The translations under genes and the position numbers were made by a program. Under the pieces are notes generated by a model. It was not told the origin of the DNA. It did not search any database and saw nothing but the letters and a program-made list of their open reading frames with translations. This document shows, one piece after another, positions 1-9,065 of a DNA stretch of 64,000 bases. This stretch comes from JADJPG01 sp964491875. GTDB taxonomy: Bacteria > Verrucomicrobiota > Verrucomicrobiia > Limisphaerales > JADJPG01. Position 1 is the first letter of the stretch. Every line of letters begins with the position of its first letter. The DNA is taken from the NCBI GenBank assembly GCA_964491875.1, contig CAZBIC010000004.1, positions 1 to 64,000 on the forward strand. The letters are read 5' to 3'.

Positions 1-53
1 ACCCCTGAACCCTTGTACAGCTTTTTCTTCTCCAATGTGCATGACAGGCTCTA

Positions 54-758
54 GTGTTGCAGCATTTGCGGCGGACGCAGAAGCAGACGGCGGGAGTGGC
101 GGGTGGTCATGCCTTGCAGGCGAAGCTGGCTGCCTTGACGGTTGCCAAGGCAGATGCCTTGCCGGATCCTTTGGCAGATGCTCAGACACCTGTCTTGGCA
201 GATGCCAAGGCGAATGCCTTATCAGATGCCAAGTCCCCTGTAGCTTCTAGCTTCTTGCTTCTAGCATCTGGCTTCTCTTCTTCTCCTCAGAATTCTGATC
301 TGAGCTTCGAAGGCGCAAGGGAGCTGTTGACGTTCCTGAACGAAAAAGCGTCCGCCGATTTCCGCGAGTCGCCGGCGGTGCTGCAAGAAATCGCCCTGCG
401 GCTGCACGAGGTGGGCGGCGATCTGGAGGGGGTGCGGACGATGGTCACGCGGCAGTGCGCGCTGTGGAAGTCGGACCCGAAAATGTCGCGCTTTCTGCGG
501 CCGACGACGCTCTTCGACTCGGTGAAGTTCCACGAGTATTTCGGCCAGCGAAACATTCCCGTGCAGGCCAGCGACGCGCAGCCGGACGGCTCGGTGCGGG
601 TCAACGCAGCGGCGGTGAACGGTCGGCTGATGATCATCACGCGACGCCTGGCCGAGATTGAGGATTCCCCGTTGCCCGACCAAATGAGCGAGCGCCGCGC
701 GCTGAAGCGCGAGCAGGCGGTTTTGACGGAGCAACAAAGGAAAGCGGCGGGCCTATGA
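54..758 (+). CDS. Phage replication-type protein, conserved phage C-terminal domain (N-terminus degenerate)
   Basis: Residues about 89-167 match the conserved phage C-terminal domain (Phg_2220_C type) found on phage and plasmid replication-initiation or helicase-loader proteins. The landmarks are LLTFLNEKASADFR, LWKSDPKMSRFLRPTTLF and KFHEYF. The expected N-terminal winged-helix part is absent. Residues 1-88 are instead Ala/Asp-rich repeats (LADA, KADA, KANA, SDAK) followed by a heptamer-repeat stretch. The only available start is a GTG at 54, directly after in-frame stops, so the true 5' end may lie in another frame or have been lost. It sits inside the putative integrated element whose right end is the tRNA-Ser fragment at 1955-2015. 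Domain assignment is from the motif pattern and is fairly secure; the function of this shortened copy is not. Confidence 0.6.
   Translation: MLQHLRRTQKQTAGVAGGHALQAKLAALTVAKADALPDPLADAQTPVLADAKANALSDAKSPVASSFLLLASGFSSSPQNSDLSFEGARELLTFLNEKASADFRESPAVLQEIALRLHEVGGDLEGVRTMVTRQCALWKSDPKMSRFLRPTTLFDSVKFHEYFGQRNIPVQASDAQPDGSVRVNAAAVNGRLMIITRRLAEIEDSPLPDQMSERRALKREQAVLTEQQRKAAGL
242..276 (+). repeat. Heptamer tandem repeat (agcttct-like), in coding frame
   Basis: Five consecutive 7-bp units (agcttct, agcttct, tgcttct, agcatct, ggcttct) lie inside the phage-type ORF and encode a Ser/Leu-rich linker just before the conserved C-terminal domain. The same 7-bp architecture with other unit sequences occurs at 11358, 41548, 45585 and 45988. 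Confidence 0.75.
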
Positions 759-1347
759 GACGCATGACCGAATTCAAAACTTGAGCAGCGAGAATTGAGA
801 ATTTTGTGACGAAATGGGAAACATGAAACACGTGATTTTGTTGTCGTTTGTGTTGGATTGTGTTGGTTGCGGCGTTGGGCTGTTCCGCGCTGGGACGGAT
901 GCTGGTAACAGCGCAGGCATGACAAATCGAGAAACGTTGGAATTTGCACTGGGCGAACCGCATTCGCCTGCATTGAGGGTTGATTTTTCTGATACGGGGG
1001 AGGGGCTGAATCGCGACGAATTCTCGCGCGAAGGGCTGAACGTCGACGCGCGTTGCAGCCTCCGGTCGCGCCAGTCGAGTGACGGGAAAACGGGTTGGCG
1101 TTGAGCGGTCAGAATCCGTTTCCAGGGCCGGGAGTGTCGGATTTGCGACAGGCGCTGGCGGGCAAATTCGTCGATGAAGATGTCGAGTTTCTGGGGGAGA
1201 TTTTCGAGCTGATTCGGGTGCTGGTTTACGGCACGAAGCGAAGCAACGTAGCCTTTGAGCTTCACGCCGCCCACCCGTTCAGCTTCGGCACGCATTTCGC
1301 GCTGTTCTCGCGTTTAATCTAGCTGGAGAGTTGTGAAGCGAAGGCGC
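759..1347. other. Intergenic or degenerate element DNA, no confident gene
   Basis: No ORF here has recognisable homology. The best candidate is the minus-strand reading at 774-1295, described separately. A plus-strand ORF at 814-1104 has a hydrophobic start but a low-quality tail. Two copies of a gagaatt heptamer lie at 790-803. The stretch fits decaying DNA near the end of an integrated element. Confidence 0.45.
774..1295 (-). CDS. Doubtful hypothetical ORF
   Basis: The first 55 or so residues look protein-like: charged, with coding-like third positions, for example KLKGYVASLRAVNQ and LPQKLDIFIDEFARQRL. The remainder turns Ser/Pro/Arg-rich and looks non-coding. It may be a short gene whose 3' part has been lost by frameshift, or a chance ORF. 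I recognise no family. It lies inside the putative integrated element. Confidence 0.2.
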   Translation of the reverse strand: MRAEAERVGGVKLKGYVASLRAVNQHPNQLENLPQKLDIFIDEFARQRLSQIRHSRPWKRILTAQRQPVFPSLDWRDRRLQRASTFSPSRENSSRFSPSPVSEKSTLNAGECGSPSANSNVSRFVMPALLPASVPARNSPTPQPTQSNTNDNKITCFMFPISSQNSQFSLLKF

Positions 1348-1686
1348 CTATTTTGAAGGCTGAGGTCGAGGCGGATTGGTAGCTGGTAGTCCCTTTTCAA
1401 GCGGGAGCTGAGGGTCGACTGCCTTGGGATCGATCAAGGGCACAAGCGCCCAACCCCGCGTCGTCTGTCCTGCGACAACGTGTTCGATGTAGGTCCAAGT
1501 CGCCCCACTTTCGGTGTCGATTTTGAAGAGGACCGGGCGATTCTCCCAAGTCAGAGAGCCATCCGCCCGTACGATCGTGGTCCTGTTAGTAAAGCTCACG
1601 ATTTGAAAACGGCCGGCGGAGGGGGGATTGGCGTTGAGAGTGGTGGCGACTGCGGCGAAGACCATGAAGCTTGCGAGAAATTTCAT
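1348..1686 (-). CDS. Small secreted protein, unknown function
   Basis: A 112-aa protein whose N-terminus (MKFLASFMVFAAVATTLNA) is a typical Sec signal peptide. The mature part contains a hydrophobic-aromatic core (VLFKIDTESGATWTYIE, then TRGWALVPL) and a Pro-rich tail. The arrangement of a value tied to a TWTY motif and a GWxxV segment recalls small exported proteins of Bacteroidetes and Verrucomicrobia that have no assigned function. It reads towards the phage-type gene and may be cargo of the element. Start is the only ATG with a signal peptide. Confidence 0.6.
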   Translation of the reverse strand: MKFLASFMVFAAVATTLNANPPSAGRFQIVSFTNRTTIVRADGSLTWENRPVLFKIDTESGATWTYIEHVVAGQTTRGWALVPLIDPKAVDPQLPLEKGLPATNPPRPQPSK

Positions 1687-1954
1687 GCGACCCTTCTATC
1701 GAATTCGCTCCGGCGAGCAAAATGCAAAATCTTGTTAGGTTTGTATCCGGACCCGGCAACGAACCTAGGCGATGAAGTGCGGCACCGTTGGTCCAAGGTG
1801 AGCGGTTTGATTTCGTGATTGGCTGTCGCCTTGCCTGCCGTTACTTTGGCTCGCATTAGAACGAGCGGAATTACGTCGGTGCTAAAAAGTCACTGCAAAA
1901 GTCACTGCGTGACCGAAAACATTTGAAATCATTGGCTTTTTTAGAGTGCTGTCG
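1687..1954. other. Non-coding DNA at the element end
   Basis: No credible gene is seen. The stretch lies between the small secreted-protein gene and the tRNA-Ser fragment. Together with 2016-2075, it forms a gene-free region of about 390 bp that contains the 12-bp tandem repeat and the tRNA fragment. It is AT-richer near 1880-1950 than the surrounding genes. Confidence 0.5.
1885..1908. repeat. Perfect 12-bp tandem repeat beside the attachment site
   Basis: The 12-mer aaaagtcactgc is present twice without a gap. It is followed by gtgac, so that gtcac-tgc-gtgac forms a small inverted repeat at 1901-1913. Its place about 45 bp inside the tRNA fragment is where integrase or excisionase arm sites are commonly found; that role is inferred. 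Confidence 0.7.
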
Positions 1955-2015
1955 TGACTCGAAATCAGGCGTGCGGGTAACCGTACCGGGGGTTCAAATC
2001 CCTCCCCTTCCGCCA
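1955..2015 (+). other. 3' half of tRNA-Ser(CGA): attachment-site remnant (att)
   Basis: The sequence reads as the 3' half of a class II tRNA-Ser. It has an anticodon loop ctCGAaa (anticodon 1960-1962), an anticodon 3' strand tcagg, a long variable arm (gtgcgg / ccgtac), a T arm with loop ttcaaat, an acceptor 3' strand cccttcc, discriminator g and encoded cca. No ggaaggg acceptor 5' strand or D arm lies upstream, and pairing of the anticodon stem fails beyond three base pairs. It is therefore a partial copy starting near the anticodon stem, the usual crossover point of tyrosine integrases. The intact tRNA should lie at the other end of the element, left of the window. Confidence 0.8.
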
Positions 2016-2075
2016 ATCGATGCTTGAGGCTAATTCCATTCTGCCCAACTCCCCGCCGGTGACTGCGCTACTTTC

Positions 2076-3686
2076 ATGCTGACAATTCGCGAACTTAAGA
2101 TGTCCCTTGGCGGACGACTGCTCTTCGAAGACGCGTCGTTCACGGTGAACTATGGCGACCGCGTGGCGCTCGTCGGCCCGAACGGCGCCGGCAAGACCAC
2201 GCTGTTTTCAATCATCCTGAAACAGAAGGAGCCGGACTCCGGCAGCGTCGAGCGCGACGAGTGGACCATGGTCGGCCATCTGCCGCAGGAAGCTGAGGCA
2301 CACGGTGACGAGACGATTCTCGACGTCGCCACTGGTCGTGTGGATGAGCTGCCGCGCCTGGAGAAGCGTCTGCATGAACTGGAAAAGGCGGGCGATGTTT
2401 CCAGTCCGGAATATCTCGAAGCCCACGCCAAGCACGATGCGCTGAACGATCCGCAGGTCGAGACCAAGGCGAAGAAGATGTTGCGCGGCCTCGGGTATCG
2501 CGAAACCGACTTTGATCGCAAGGCGCGCGAGATGAGCGGCGGCTGGATCATGCGCGCGCGATTGGCGCGGCTGCTGGTCATGGAGCCGGATCTCCTGCTG
2601 CTCGACGAGCCGACGAACCATCTCGATCTGCTCTCGCTTCTATGGCTCCAGAACTACCTGAAGAACTACTCCGGTGCGCTTTTGCTCATTTCGCACGATC
2701 GCCAGTTCATGGATGAAGTCGTGACGCAAGTGCACGAGATCTCCGAGCGGAAGCTGATTCCGTACACCGGCAATTACACCGATTACCTGCGCCAGCGCGA
2801 GGAGCGCTACGAACAGCAGCTCGCGGCCTACAACAACCAGCAGAAGGAAATCGCCGCGCTCCAGCAGTTCGCCGATCGCTTTCGCGCGATTCCGTCCAAA
2901 GCCTCGCAGGCGATGAGCAAGCTCAAGCAGATTGAGCGCATGGAACTCATCGAAAAGCCGCTCGCGCCGCGCAAACCGTTCCGCTTCCAGATCCCTCCGC
3001 CGCCGCGCGGTGGACAACGCGCTGTTTCGCTCGTGGGCATCCACATGGCGTACGGAGAGACGAAGGTTTACACCGGGCTCGACCTGACGATCGAGCGCGG
3101 CGAACGCACGGTGCTCGTTGGGCCGAATGGCGCGGGCAAATCGACGCTGCTCAAGATCCTCGCTGGCGTCGTGCAGTTCCAGAAGGGTGAACGTGATCTC
3201 GGTCACAATGCGAAGATCGGTTACTTCAGCCAGCATCGCGCCGATACGCTCGATCCGGACAAGTCGGTGCTGGACGAAGTGCAGGCCAGCGCGCCGCTCA
3301 TGCGTGAGGATGAGGCGCGCGCCGTGCTTGGCTCGTTCATGTTTCGCAAGGACGACATCTACAAGAAGACCGCGGTGCTCAGCGGTGGCGAGAAGAGCCG
3401 GTTGAACCTCGTGAAGTTTCTCGTCGACCCGCCGAACCTGCTGCTCATGGACGAGCCGACCACGCACCTCGACATTCACACCGTCGAATCGCTCACGCTC
3501 GCGCTCGAACGTTACGAGGGCACGCTGGTCTTCATTTCGCACGACGTTCATTTCATCCGCAAACTCGCCACCAAAGTCCTGCATGTGAACGCCGGACGCG
3601 TGACTGCTTACGTCGGTGACTACGAATATTTCCTCGAGAAGACCGGAACCGCTGATGATGCGCGCGCGGCTCTGACGGCGGGTTGA
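2076..3686 (+). CDS. ABC-F family ATPase (ribosome-associated type)
   Basis: A 536-aa protein with two ABC cassettes and no membrane segments, the ABC-F layout (EttA/Uup/YbiT group). Cassette 1 has Walker A GPNGAGKTT near residue 35, signature MSGGW near 155 and Walker B LLLLDEPTNHLD near 175. Cassette 2 has GPNGAGKST near 350, LSGGEKSRL near 440 and LLLMDEPTTHLD near 460. A charged linker (about 240-310) joins them. ABC-F proteins bind the ribosomal E site and modulate translation. The subfamily cannot be fixed from sequence reading alone. The gene starts just outside the tRNA-Ser att scar, so it is the first chromosomal gene beyond the element. Confidence 0.93.
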   Translation: MLTIRELKMSLGGRLLFEDASFTVNYGDRVALVGPNGAGKTTLFSIILKQKEPDSGSVERDEWTMVGHLPQEAEAHGDETILDVATGRVDELPRLEKRLHELEKAGDVSSPEYLEAHAKHDALNDPQVETKAKKMLRGLGYRETDFDRKAREMSGGWIMRARLARLLVMEPDLLLLDEPTNHLDLLSLLWLQNYLKNYSGALLLISHDRQFMDEVVTQVHEISERKLIPYTGNYTDYLRQREERYEQQLAAYNNQQKEIAALQQFADRFRAIPSKASQAMSKLKQIERMELIEKPLAPRKPFRFQIPPPPRGGQRAVSLVGIHMAYGETKVYTGLDLTIERGERTVLVGPNGAGKSTLLKILAGVVQFQKGERDLGHNAKIGYFSQHRADTLDPDKSVLDEVQASAPLMREDEARAVLGSFMFRKDDIYKKTAVLSGGEKSRLNLVKFLVDPPNLLLMDEPTTHLDIHTVESLTLALERYEGTLVFISHDVHFIRKLATKVLHVNAGRVTAYVGDYEYFLEKTGTADDARAALTAG

Positions 3687-3742
3687 GCTGGTTGGGTGGA
3701 GAACATCGACACCGCGAACGGGTTTTGCCTAAACTCGGCCGC

Positions 3743-5170
3743 ATGACAGCGACGAAGCTTTTCATCAACGGCGAGTTCAAAGGTTCCGGCGACGGGAAGA
3801 CCATTCCGCAGACCAATCCGGCCACCGAGCAGATCTTCTGCGAAGTCTCTGCTGCCACGGTCGGTGATGTGGAGACCGCGATTGCCGGAGCGCAACGCGC
3901 TTTCGAGGCTGAATGGCGCGATCTTTCGCCCCGCAAACGCACTGACATTCTCTTTAACGTCGCGCGTGTCATCCGCGAGAATCTCGAAACGCTGGCCCAA
4001 CTCGAAAGCCAGAATGTCGGCAAGCCAATCGCCGATGCGCGGGACGAAATCGCGCTTGGTGCACGGGTGTTTGAGTATTACGCCGGAGCGGTGACCAAAT
4101 TCTTCGGCCAGACGATTCCGGTCGCGCGCGGAGGATTCGACTTCACGGTCCGCCAACCAATGGGCGTCGTGGCGGCGATTGTTCCGTGGAACTTCCCGTT
4201 CCCGATCGCCTGCTGGAAAGTCGCGCCGGCGCTGGCTGCTGGGAATTCCGTGATTCTCAAACCCGCCAGCCAATCGCCGCTCACGGCGATTTTGCTTGGC
4301 CAGCTCGCGCATCAAGCCGGTGTGCCGGCGGGCGTGCTGCAAGTCGTGCCGGGGCAGGGGAGCGCCATCGGCGACGCGCTCGCCACGCATCCGCTGATCC
4401 GCAAGGTCTCCTTCACCGGCTCGACGGAGATTGGATCGCGCATCATGACGATGGCCGCGAAGGATTTGAAACGCGTGTCCCTCGAGCTGGGAGGCAAGTC
4501 GCCGAACATCGTCTTTGCGGACGCCGACATCGTACTGGCGGCGACGAGTTCGCCCATGAGCGTCTTCGCCAACACAGGCCAGGATTGCTGCGCGCGGAGC
4601 CGGATGTTTGTGGAACGATCGGTGTTCGACAAGTTCGTGGATCTCTTCGTCACAGCGACAAAGAAGATCGTGGTGGGCGATCCGACGCAGGACGCCACGC
4701 AGGTCGGGCCGCTCGTTTCCGCCAACCAACGTGCCGTCTCGGAAGAGTTCATCGAAGGTGCCCGCAAAGCCGGTCGCACGATTGCCTGCGGCGGAAAGCG
4801 GCCGTTGCCGAAGGGGTTTTATCTCGAACCGACCGTTGTTCTAGGCGCGGAACCAACCGATCGCGTCTGGCAGGAAGAGGTCTTCGGCCCGGTCGTGTGC
4901 ATACGACCGTTCGATAACGAGGAGGCGATGCTGCGGGAAGTGAACGCGTCACGCTACGGCCTGAGTGGTTCGCTCTGGACGAATGACCTGAAGCGCGCAT
5001 TGCGTGTGGCGCGTCGGGTCGAGAGTGGTGTGCTCAGCATCAATTCCCACTCCAGCGTACACGTGGAGGCACCGTTCGGCGGATTCAAACAGAGCGGCCT
5101 CGGCCGCGACCTCGGCATGGCCGCGATGGAAGGCTACACGGAGCTGAAGAACGTCTACGTGGCGGATTGA
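3743..5170 (+). CDS. NAD(P)-dependent aldehyde dehydrogenase
   Basis: A 475-aa aldehyde dehydrogenase of the superfamily's usual length. It has the substrate-channel motif VPWNFPFPIACWKVAPALAAG, the Rossmann-type FTGSTEIG, the general-base motif LELGGKSP and the catalytic Cys in NTGQDCCARSR. C-terminal EEVFGPVV and PFGGFKQSGLGRD complete the family pattern. GQDC at the active site resembles the gamma-aminobutyraldehyde/betaine-aldehyde group, but the substrate cannot be assigned. The start is the ATG at 3743, which aligns with the family N-terminus; the longer reading only adds untypical residues. It follows the ABC-F gene by 56 bp on the same strand. Confidence 0.93.
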   Translation: MTATKLFINGEFKGSGDGKTIPQTNPATEQIFCEVSAATVGDVETAIAGAQRAFEAEWRDLSPRKRTDILFNVARVIRENLETLAQLESQNVGKPIADARDEIALGARVFEYYAGAVTKFFGQTIPVARGGFDFTVRQPMGVVAAIVPWNFPFPIACWKVAPALAAGNSVILKPASQSPLTAILLGQLAHQAGVPAGVLQVVPGQGSAIGDALATHPLIRKVSFTGSTEIGSRIMTMAAKDLKRVSLELGGKSPNIVFADADIVLAATSSPMSVFANTGQDCCARSRMFVERSVFDKFVDLFVTATKKIVVGDPTQDATQVGPLVSANQRAVSEEFIEGARKAGRTIACGGKRPLPKGFYLEPTVVLGAEPTDRVWQEEVFGPVVCIRPFDNEEAMLREVNASRYGLSGSLWTNDLKRALRVARRVESGVLSINSHSSVHVEAPFGGFKQSGLGRDLGMAAMEGYTELKNVYVAD

Positions 5171-5215
5171 CGGCTGCGGCGGAGCTTGAACAGGCGCGTC
5201 AAGCGCGCGTTTATG

Positions 5216-5467
5216 TCAGAGCTGGCGATTTTCCTCGGATTTCTGCAAACCCTCCCGCTTGGCTTTGTTCCATGCTTTGCGGCGCGGAAGGTAGCAGCGG
5301 AAAAAGTAAATCGGCGCCCCGATAAATCCACAGATTCCAATCACCAACGCCCAACTCACGCGCTCGATTGGGTCTTCCTCGTACACGATGCAATGAAGCA
5401 GCATCCAAATGGCGAAGACCACGATGCCGATGCTGAGCGTGCTGCCGGCTATTTCTGTGACGGACAT
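5216..5467 (-). CDS. Small membrane protein, PLDc_N-like
   Basis: An 83-aa protein with two transmembrane helices (about residues 8-28 and 38-58) joined by a short acidic loop (YEEDPIER), and a basic cytoplasmic tail (RRKAWNKAKREG). The pattern of two helices with a W-A-L-V-I-G-I-C-G-F-I-G-A-P core resembles the phospholipase-D-nuclease N-terminal module that occurs as a stand-alone membrane protein. Its function is unknown. It converges with the aldehyde dehydrogenase gene. Confidence 0.6.
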   Translation of the reverse strand: MSVTEIAGSTLSIGIVVFAIWMLLHCIVYEEDPIERVSWALVIGICGFIGAPIYFFRCYLPRRKAWNKAKREGLQKSEENRQL

Positions 5468-5605
5468 GACTGCCGATGCGTTAATCGGAGTGATCTTTTT
5501 CGGTTACTTCTTGAAGCTCGTCCTCTCTTTCACCCAGTCGAAATCCTTCGGTATGACGCGGCGATGTGACCGCCAGCGCCACCCAGGAAGGGTGGGCGCA
5601 CGGTA

Positions 5606-5956
5606 TTATTTCTTGGAGGTTGTCTGCGCTACGAGATCTTCGATCTTATCCAAGTCGCCGAGTGACGCGCGGACGAGCAGAAATCCCTTCTTCTCGTCCA
5701 AGCTCAGAGTTGCGGGTTTCTGAATGTCGACTTTCTTTTCCTTAAAGAATCGCACCAGTAAATCGTGATTTGATTCACCTGCCTTGGGCGGTAACAGTTT
5801 CCTCACATTGCGCATCAGAGTGTCAGTGCTGACTTTGAACTGGCGAGTGTGCAGATTCTGTACAGAAGCCTTGGTGTTTTCGTTGGTTGGTCCAGCGATG
5901 CCGGATAATGCCAGCGCCAGTGAGAGACCCAATAGGGATGCCAATGGTGTATTCAT
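5606..5956 (-). CDS. Small secreted protein with secretin-N0-like segment
   Basis: A 116-aa protein with a signal peptide (MNTPLASLLGLSLALALSG). The mature part reads QFKVSTDTLMRNV, then DLLVRFFKEKKVDI, then KGFLLVRASLGDLDKIEDLV. This matches the small beta-alpha-beta modules seen in many Verrucomicrobia periplasmic proteins and at the start of secretin/TonB short domains, where a 'value' strand is followed by an LxDLDxIE helix. Its partner is unknown. It precedes the pseudopilin gene region on the same strand, but no functional link is shown. Confidence 0.6.
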   Translation of the reverse strand: MNTPLASLLGLSLALALSGIAGPTNENTKASVQNLHTRQFKVSTDTLMRNVRKLLPPKAGESNHDLLVRFFKEKKVDIQKPATLSLDEKKGFLLVRASLGDLDKIEDLVAQTTSKK

Positions 5957-6072
5957 GGTCTTTCTTGGATAACAGTCTGTTAGACGATAAGGCTAATTGC
6001 CGGCCCTTTCACGAAACCCAAAACAGCACGGGCACGAGATTCGGTCAATACATTGATTTGGTGCCGACGAGG

Positions 6073-6882
<810 letters not shown>

Positions 6883-6909
6883 GAAGAGTTGGTTCCTGTG
6901 TTACTGCGC

Positions 6910-7854
6910 TCAGCGTTTCACGACTCGAAAGAATTTTGTGCCGGGATTCGCCGCCACTTGGAATGACTTTACGGTTCCGTCGCCAGCGATGGTTTGCAGT
7001 ATCTGCCAGCTGGTGGCGTTCAGATCTTCCGTGAATTCCACGTCGTAGGTGCGGCCGACTTCGGTGGGGAACCTCCAGCGAAACGCGTCGCCAACCCGCT
7101 CGACACCTAGGATTCGCAAATCAGTGGCGCTGACGGTGAACTCTGAAAACGCGATACAGGAACGGGTGAACACCGCGTTCCAGGCCACTTCCGAGGGCGT
7201 TTCGATGAGCACTTTATCCGGATTACCGTTGGGCAGGTAGTAAATGACGTAGAGATCATTCGAACCCGCAGTGAGCTGGTAGGGTGGCAGGTATTGGGTG
7301 GCGCTGGCCGGCAATAGTGCGAAACCGCCATTGGGATACTCGCCGGTTGCCGGGGTCAGGCCGACGCCGATCTGTGTCGCGTCGGGTGGGCCGGCGAAGC
7401 TGATGCCGGGGCGGGGCGAGATTCCCGTGGCCCCAAAGGACGGGAAGTTAATTTGTGCCGGACGATAATCGAGGACCGACAATCCGGCGTCCGAGACTTG
7501 AAACGTGTAAGACTCAAAGGAAAGGCCGAGGACCAACGATTCCAGCGTCCATTCGCCGTAGATGACGTCGGTCGCGTCAGGAAAGATCGGATAGAGGAAT
7601 CCCTGAGATGCACTCAAGGTTTCGGTATCAACGAACAGCGAGAACGTTCCGTCTGGGGAAGTAACTTGGAAGCCGTCGATCAACTCGTCGAAGTCGTTTA
7701 TGTCCGCATTAAGGTGTACGGACACGCCGTAGTTGATGATCGAGTTGCTGAACGTGTAGCTGGAGACGTCGATGCTGAAGTCCAGCGCCGCCGCCGGGCG
7801 GGCGGCCATGAGAAACAATAGGCAGCCGAGCAAAAAACGGGTCAGTGATTTCAT
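6910..7854 (-). CDS. Secreted protein with C-terminal FFRVV module
   Basis: A 314-aa protein with signal peptide (MKSLTRFLLGCLLFLMAARPAAA) and a beta-rich mature region containing many aromatic and Asp/Ser/Thr residues but no recognised catalytic motif. The last 60 or so residues form a module (TYDVEFTEDLNATSWQ, then TKFFRVVKR) of the type shared with the proteins at 21692, 30443 and 48264. It lies 27 bp downstream, in minus-strand coordinates, of nothing it clearly cooperates with. The pseudopilin gene follows on the same strand. Function unknown. Confidence 0.7.
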   Translation of the reverse strand: MKSLTRFLLGCLLFLMAARPAAALDFSIDVSSYTFSNSIINYGVSVHLNADINDFDELIDGFQVTSPDGTFSLFVDTETLSASQGFLYPIFPDATDVIYGEWTLESLVLGLSFESYTFQVSDAGLSVLDYRPAQINFPSFGATGISPRPGISFAGPPDATQIGVGLTPATGEYPNGGFALLPASATQYLPPYQLTAGSNDLYVIYYLPNGNPDKVLIETPSEVAWNAVFTRSCIAFSEFTVSATDLRILGVERVGDAFRWRFPTEVGRTYDVEFTEDLNATSWQILQTIAGDGTVKSFQVAANPGTKFFRVVKR

Positions 7855-7971
7855 GGTGCTGATTGGTTTTGCCGCCTCCCTGCGGAACTGTGGCAGTCTA
7901 ATCAGACGTTTGTGGGCGGCGCAATCCGCGAATTCGGCCGCACGACCTCCGCCACGTCTTGAGCAAGTTCA

Positions 7972-9000
7972 TCATTCGACTTCCACCACGGCCTTGATGA
8001 CTCCGGTCTCGGGCTTGATCCATGTGGGGAAGATGTTCGCGATCTCGTTCAAGGAGCCGTGGTGCGTAATCCATGGACGCGTGTCGATGCGACCGTCTTC
8101 GATCAGCTTGATGATGCGCGTGAAGTCCGGCGGCAGCGCGTTGCGGCTGGCGAGCAGCGTGAGCTCACGGCGATGCATGACCGGCGCGTGCGGGAAGGTG
8201 ACTTCGGCCTGGGTGATGCCGACGTAGACGAGCCGTCCAGTGAAGCCGCAGTAACTGAGCGCGTGGCCCATCGACTTGTTGCTGCCCGTCGCATCGATGA
8301 CTACCTGCGCGAGTGCGCCGTCGGTGAGCGCCTTCAACTCTTCCAGCTCCGCGCCGTCGCCCTTGGATAGGATGGTGTGCTGCACGCCCATCTTCTCGCG
8401 GCAAAACGCGAGACGTTGTTCGTTCAGATCGAGCACGATGGTCTTCGCGCCGGAGAGCTTGGCGAACTCGATTACCGAGAGACCAATCGGGCCGGCGCCA
8501 ATCACGAGCACGTTCTCGCCGGGCTGTGGATTGCCGCGGTTCACGGCGTGGCAGCCGATGGCGAGGGTCTCGACCAGCGCGCATTGTTCGAGTGAAAGCT
8601 TGTTCGCGGGATGCAGCTTGCGGGCCGGCAGCGTCATGCGTTCGGTCATTCCGCCATCCATCATCACGCCGAGCACTTTCAGGTTCTCGCAGCAGTTGGT
8701 GCTGCCACGGCGGCATGGCAGGCACTGGCCGCAATTCATGTAGGGCTCGACCGAACAACGATCGCCGGGCTTGACGTTCGACACACCGGCGCCGACGGCT
8801 AGGACTTCGACGCCGAGTTCGTGACCGGGAATGCGCGGGTAGGAGAAGAACGGCATCTTGCCGAGGTATCCGGAGATGTCCGTGCCGCAAATGCCGATGC
8901 GATGGACGCGAACGAGCGCCTCGCCTGCGGCGGGCGCGGAGGGTTCAGGAATCTCAATGGAGCGGAAGCTCTGCGGCTTTTCGAGTTGAATGGCTTTCAT
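7972..9000 (-). CDS. Zinc-dependent medium-chain dehydrogenase
   Basis: A 342-aa MDR-family oxidoreductase. The catalytic-zinc region is GICGTDISGY and PGHELGVEVL. The structural-zinc Cys cluster is CGQCLPCRRGSTNCC, and the NAD-binding glycine motif is VIGAGPIGLSV near residue 167. Length and motifs fit the sorbitol/threonine/galactonate-dehydrogenase branch, which oxidises sugar alcohols or sugar acids. The substrate cannot be assigned from sequence. The gene is flanked by secreted-protein genes, with no sugar-pathway operon around it. Confidence 0.9.
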   Translation of the reverse strand: MKAIQLEKPQSFRSIEIPEPSAPAAGEALVRVHRIGICGTDISGYLGKMPFFSYPRIPGHELGVEVLAVGAGVSNVKPGDRCSVEPYMNCGQCLPCRRGSTNCCENLKVLGVMMDGGMTERMTLPARKLHPANKLSLEQCALVETLAIGCHAVNRGNPQPGENVLVIGAGPIGLSVIEFAKLSGAKTIVLDLNEQRLAFCREKMGVQHTILSKGDGAELEELKALTDGALAQVVIDATGSNKSMGHALSYCGFTGRLVYVGITQAEVTFPHAPVMHRRELTLLASRNALPPDFTRIIKLIEDGRIDTRPWITHHGSLNEIANIFPTWIKPETGVIKAVVEVE

Positions 9001-9065
9001 CGATTGAAAGGGGCGATTGTGAACGAGCGCGGCGGTGAAGGAAGGAGAAAACTTGCGGCGGACTG

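Noticed and set aside
35..250. Cys-rich 71-aa ORF (CLAGEAGCLDGCQGRCLAG)
   Set aside because: It is the alternative frame of the repeated cagatgcc-type DNA under the phage-type ORF; the Cys pattern follows from the repeat, not from a protein family.
1955..2015. A complete tRNA gene
   Set aside because: The acceptor 5' strand and the D arm are missing, so it can only be a 3' fragment.
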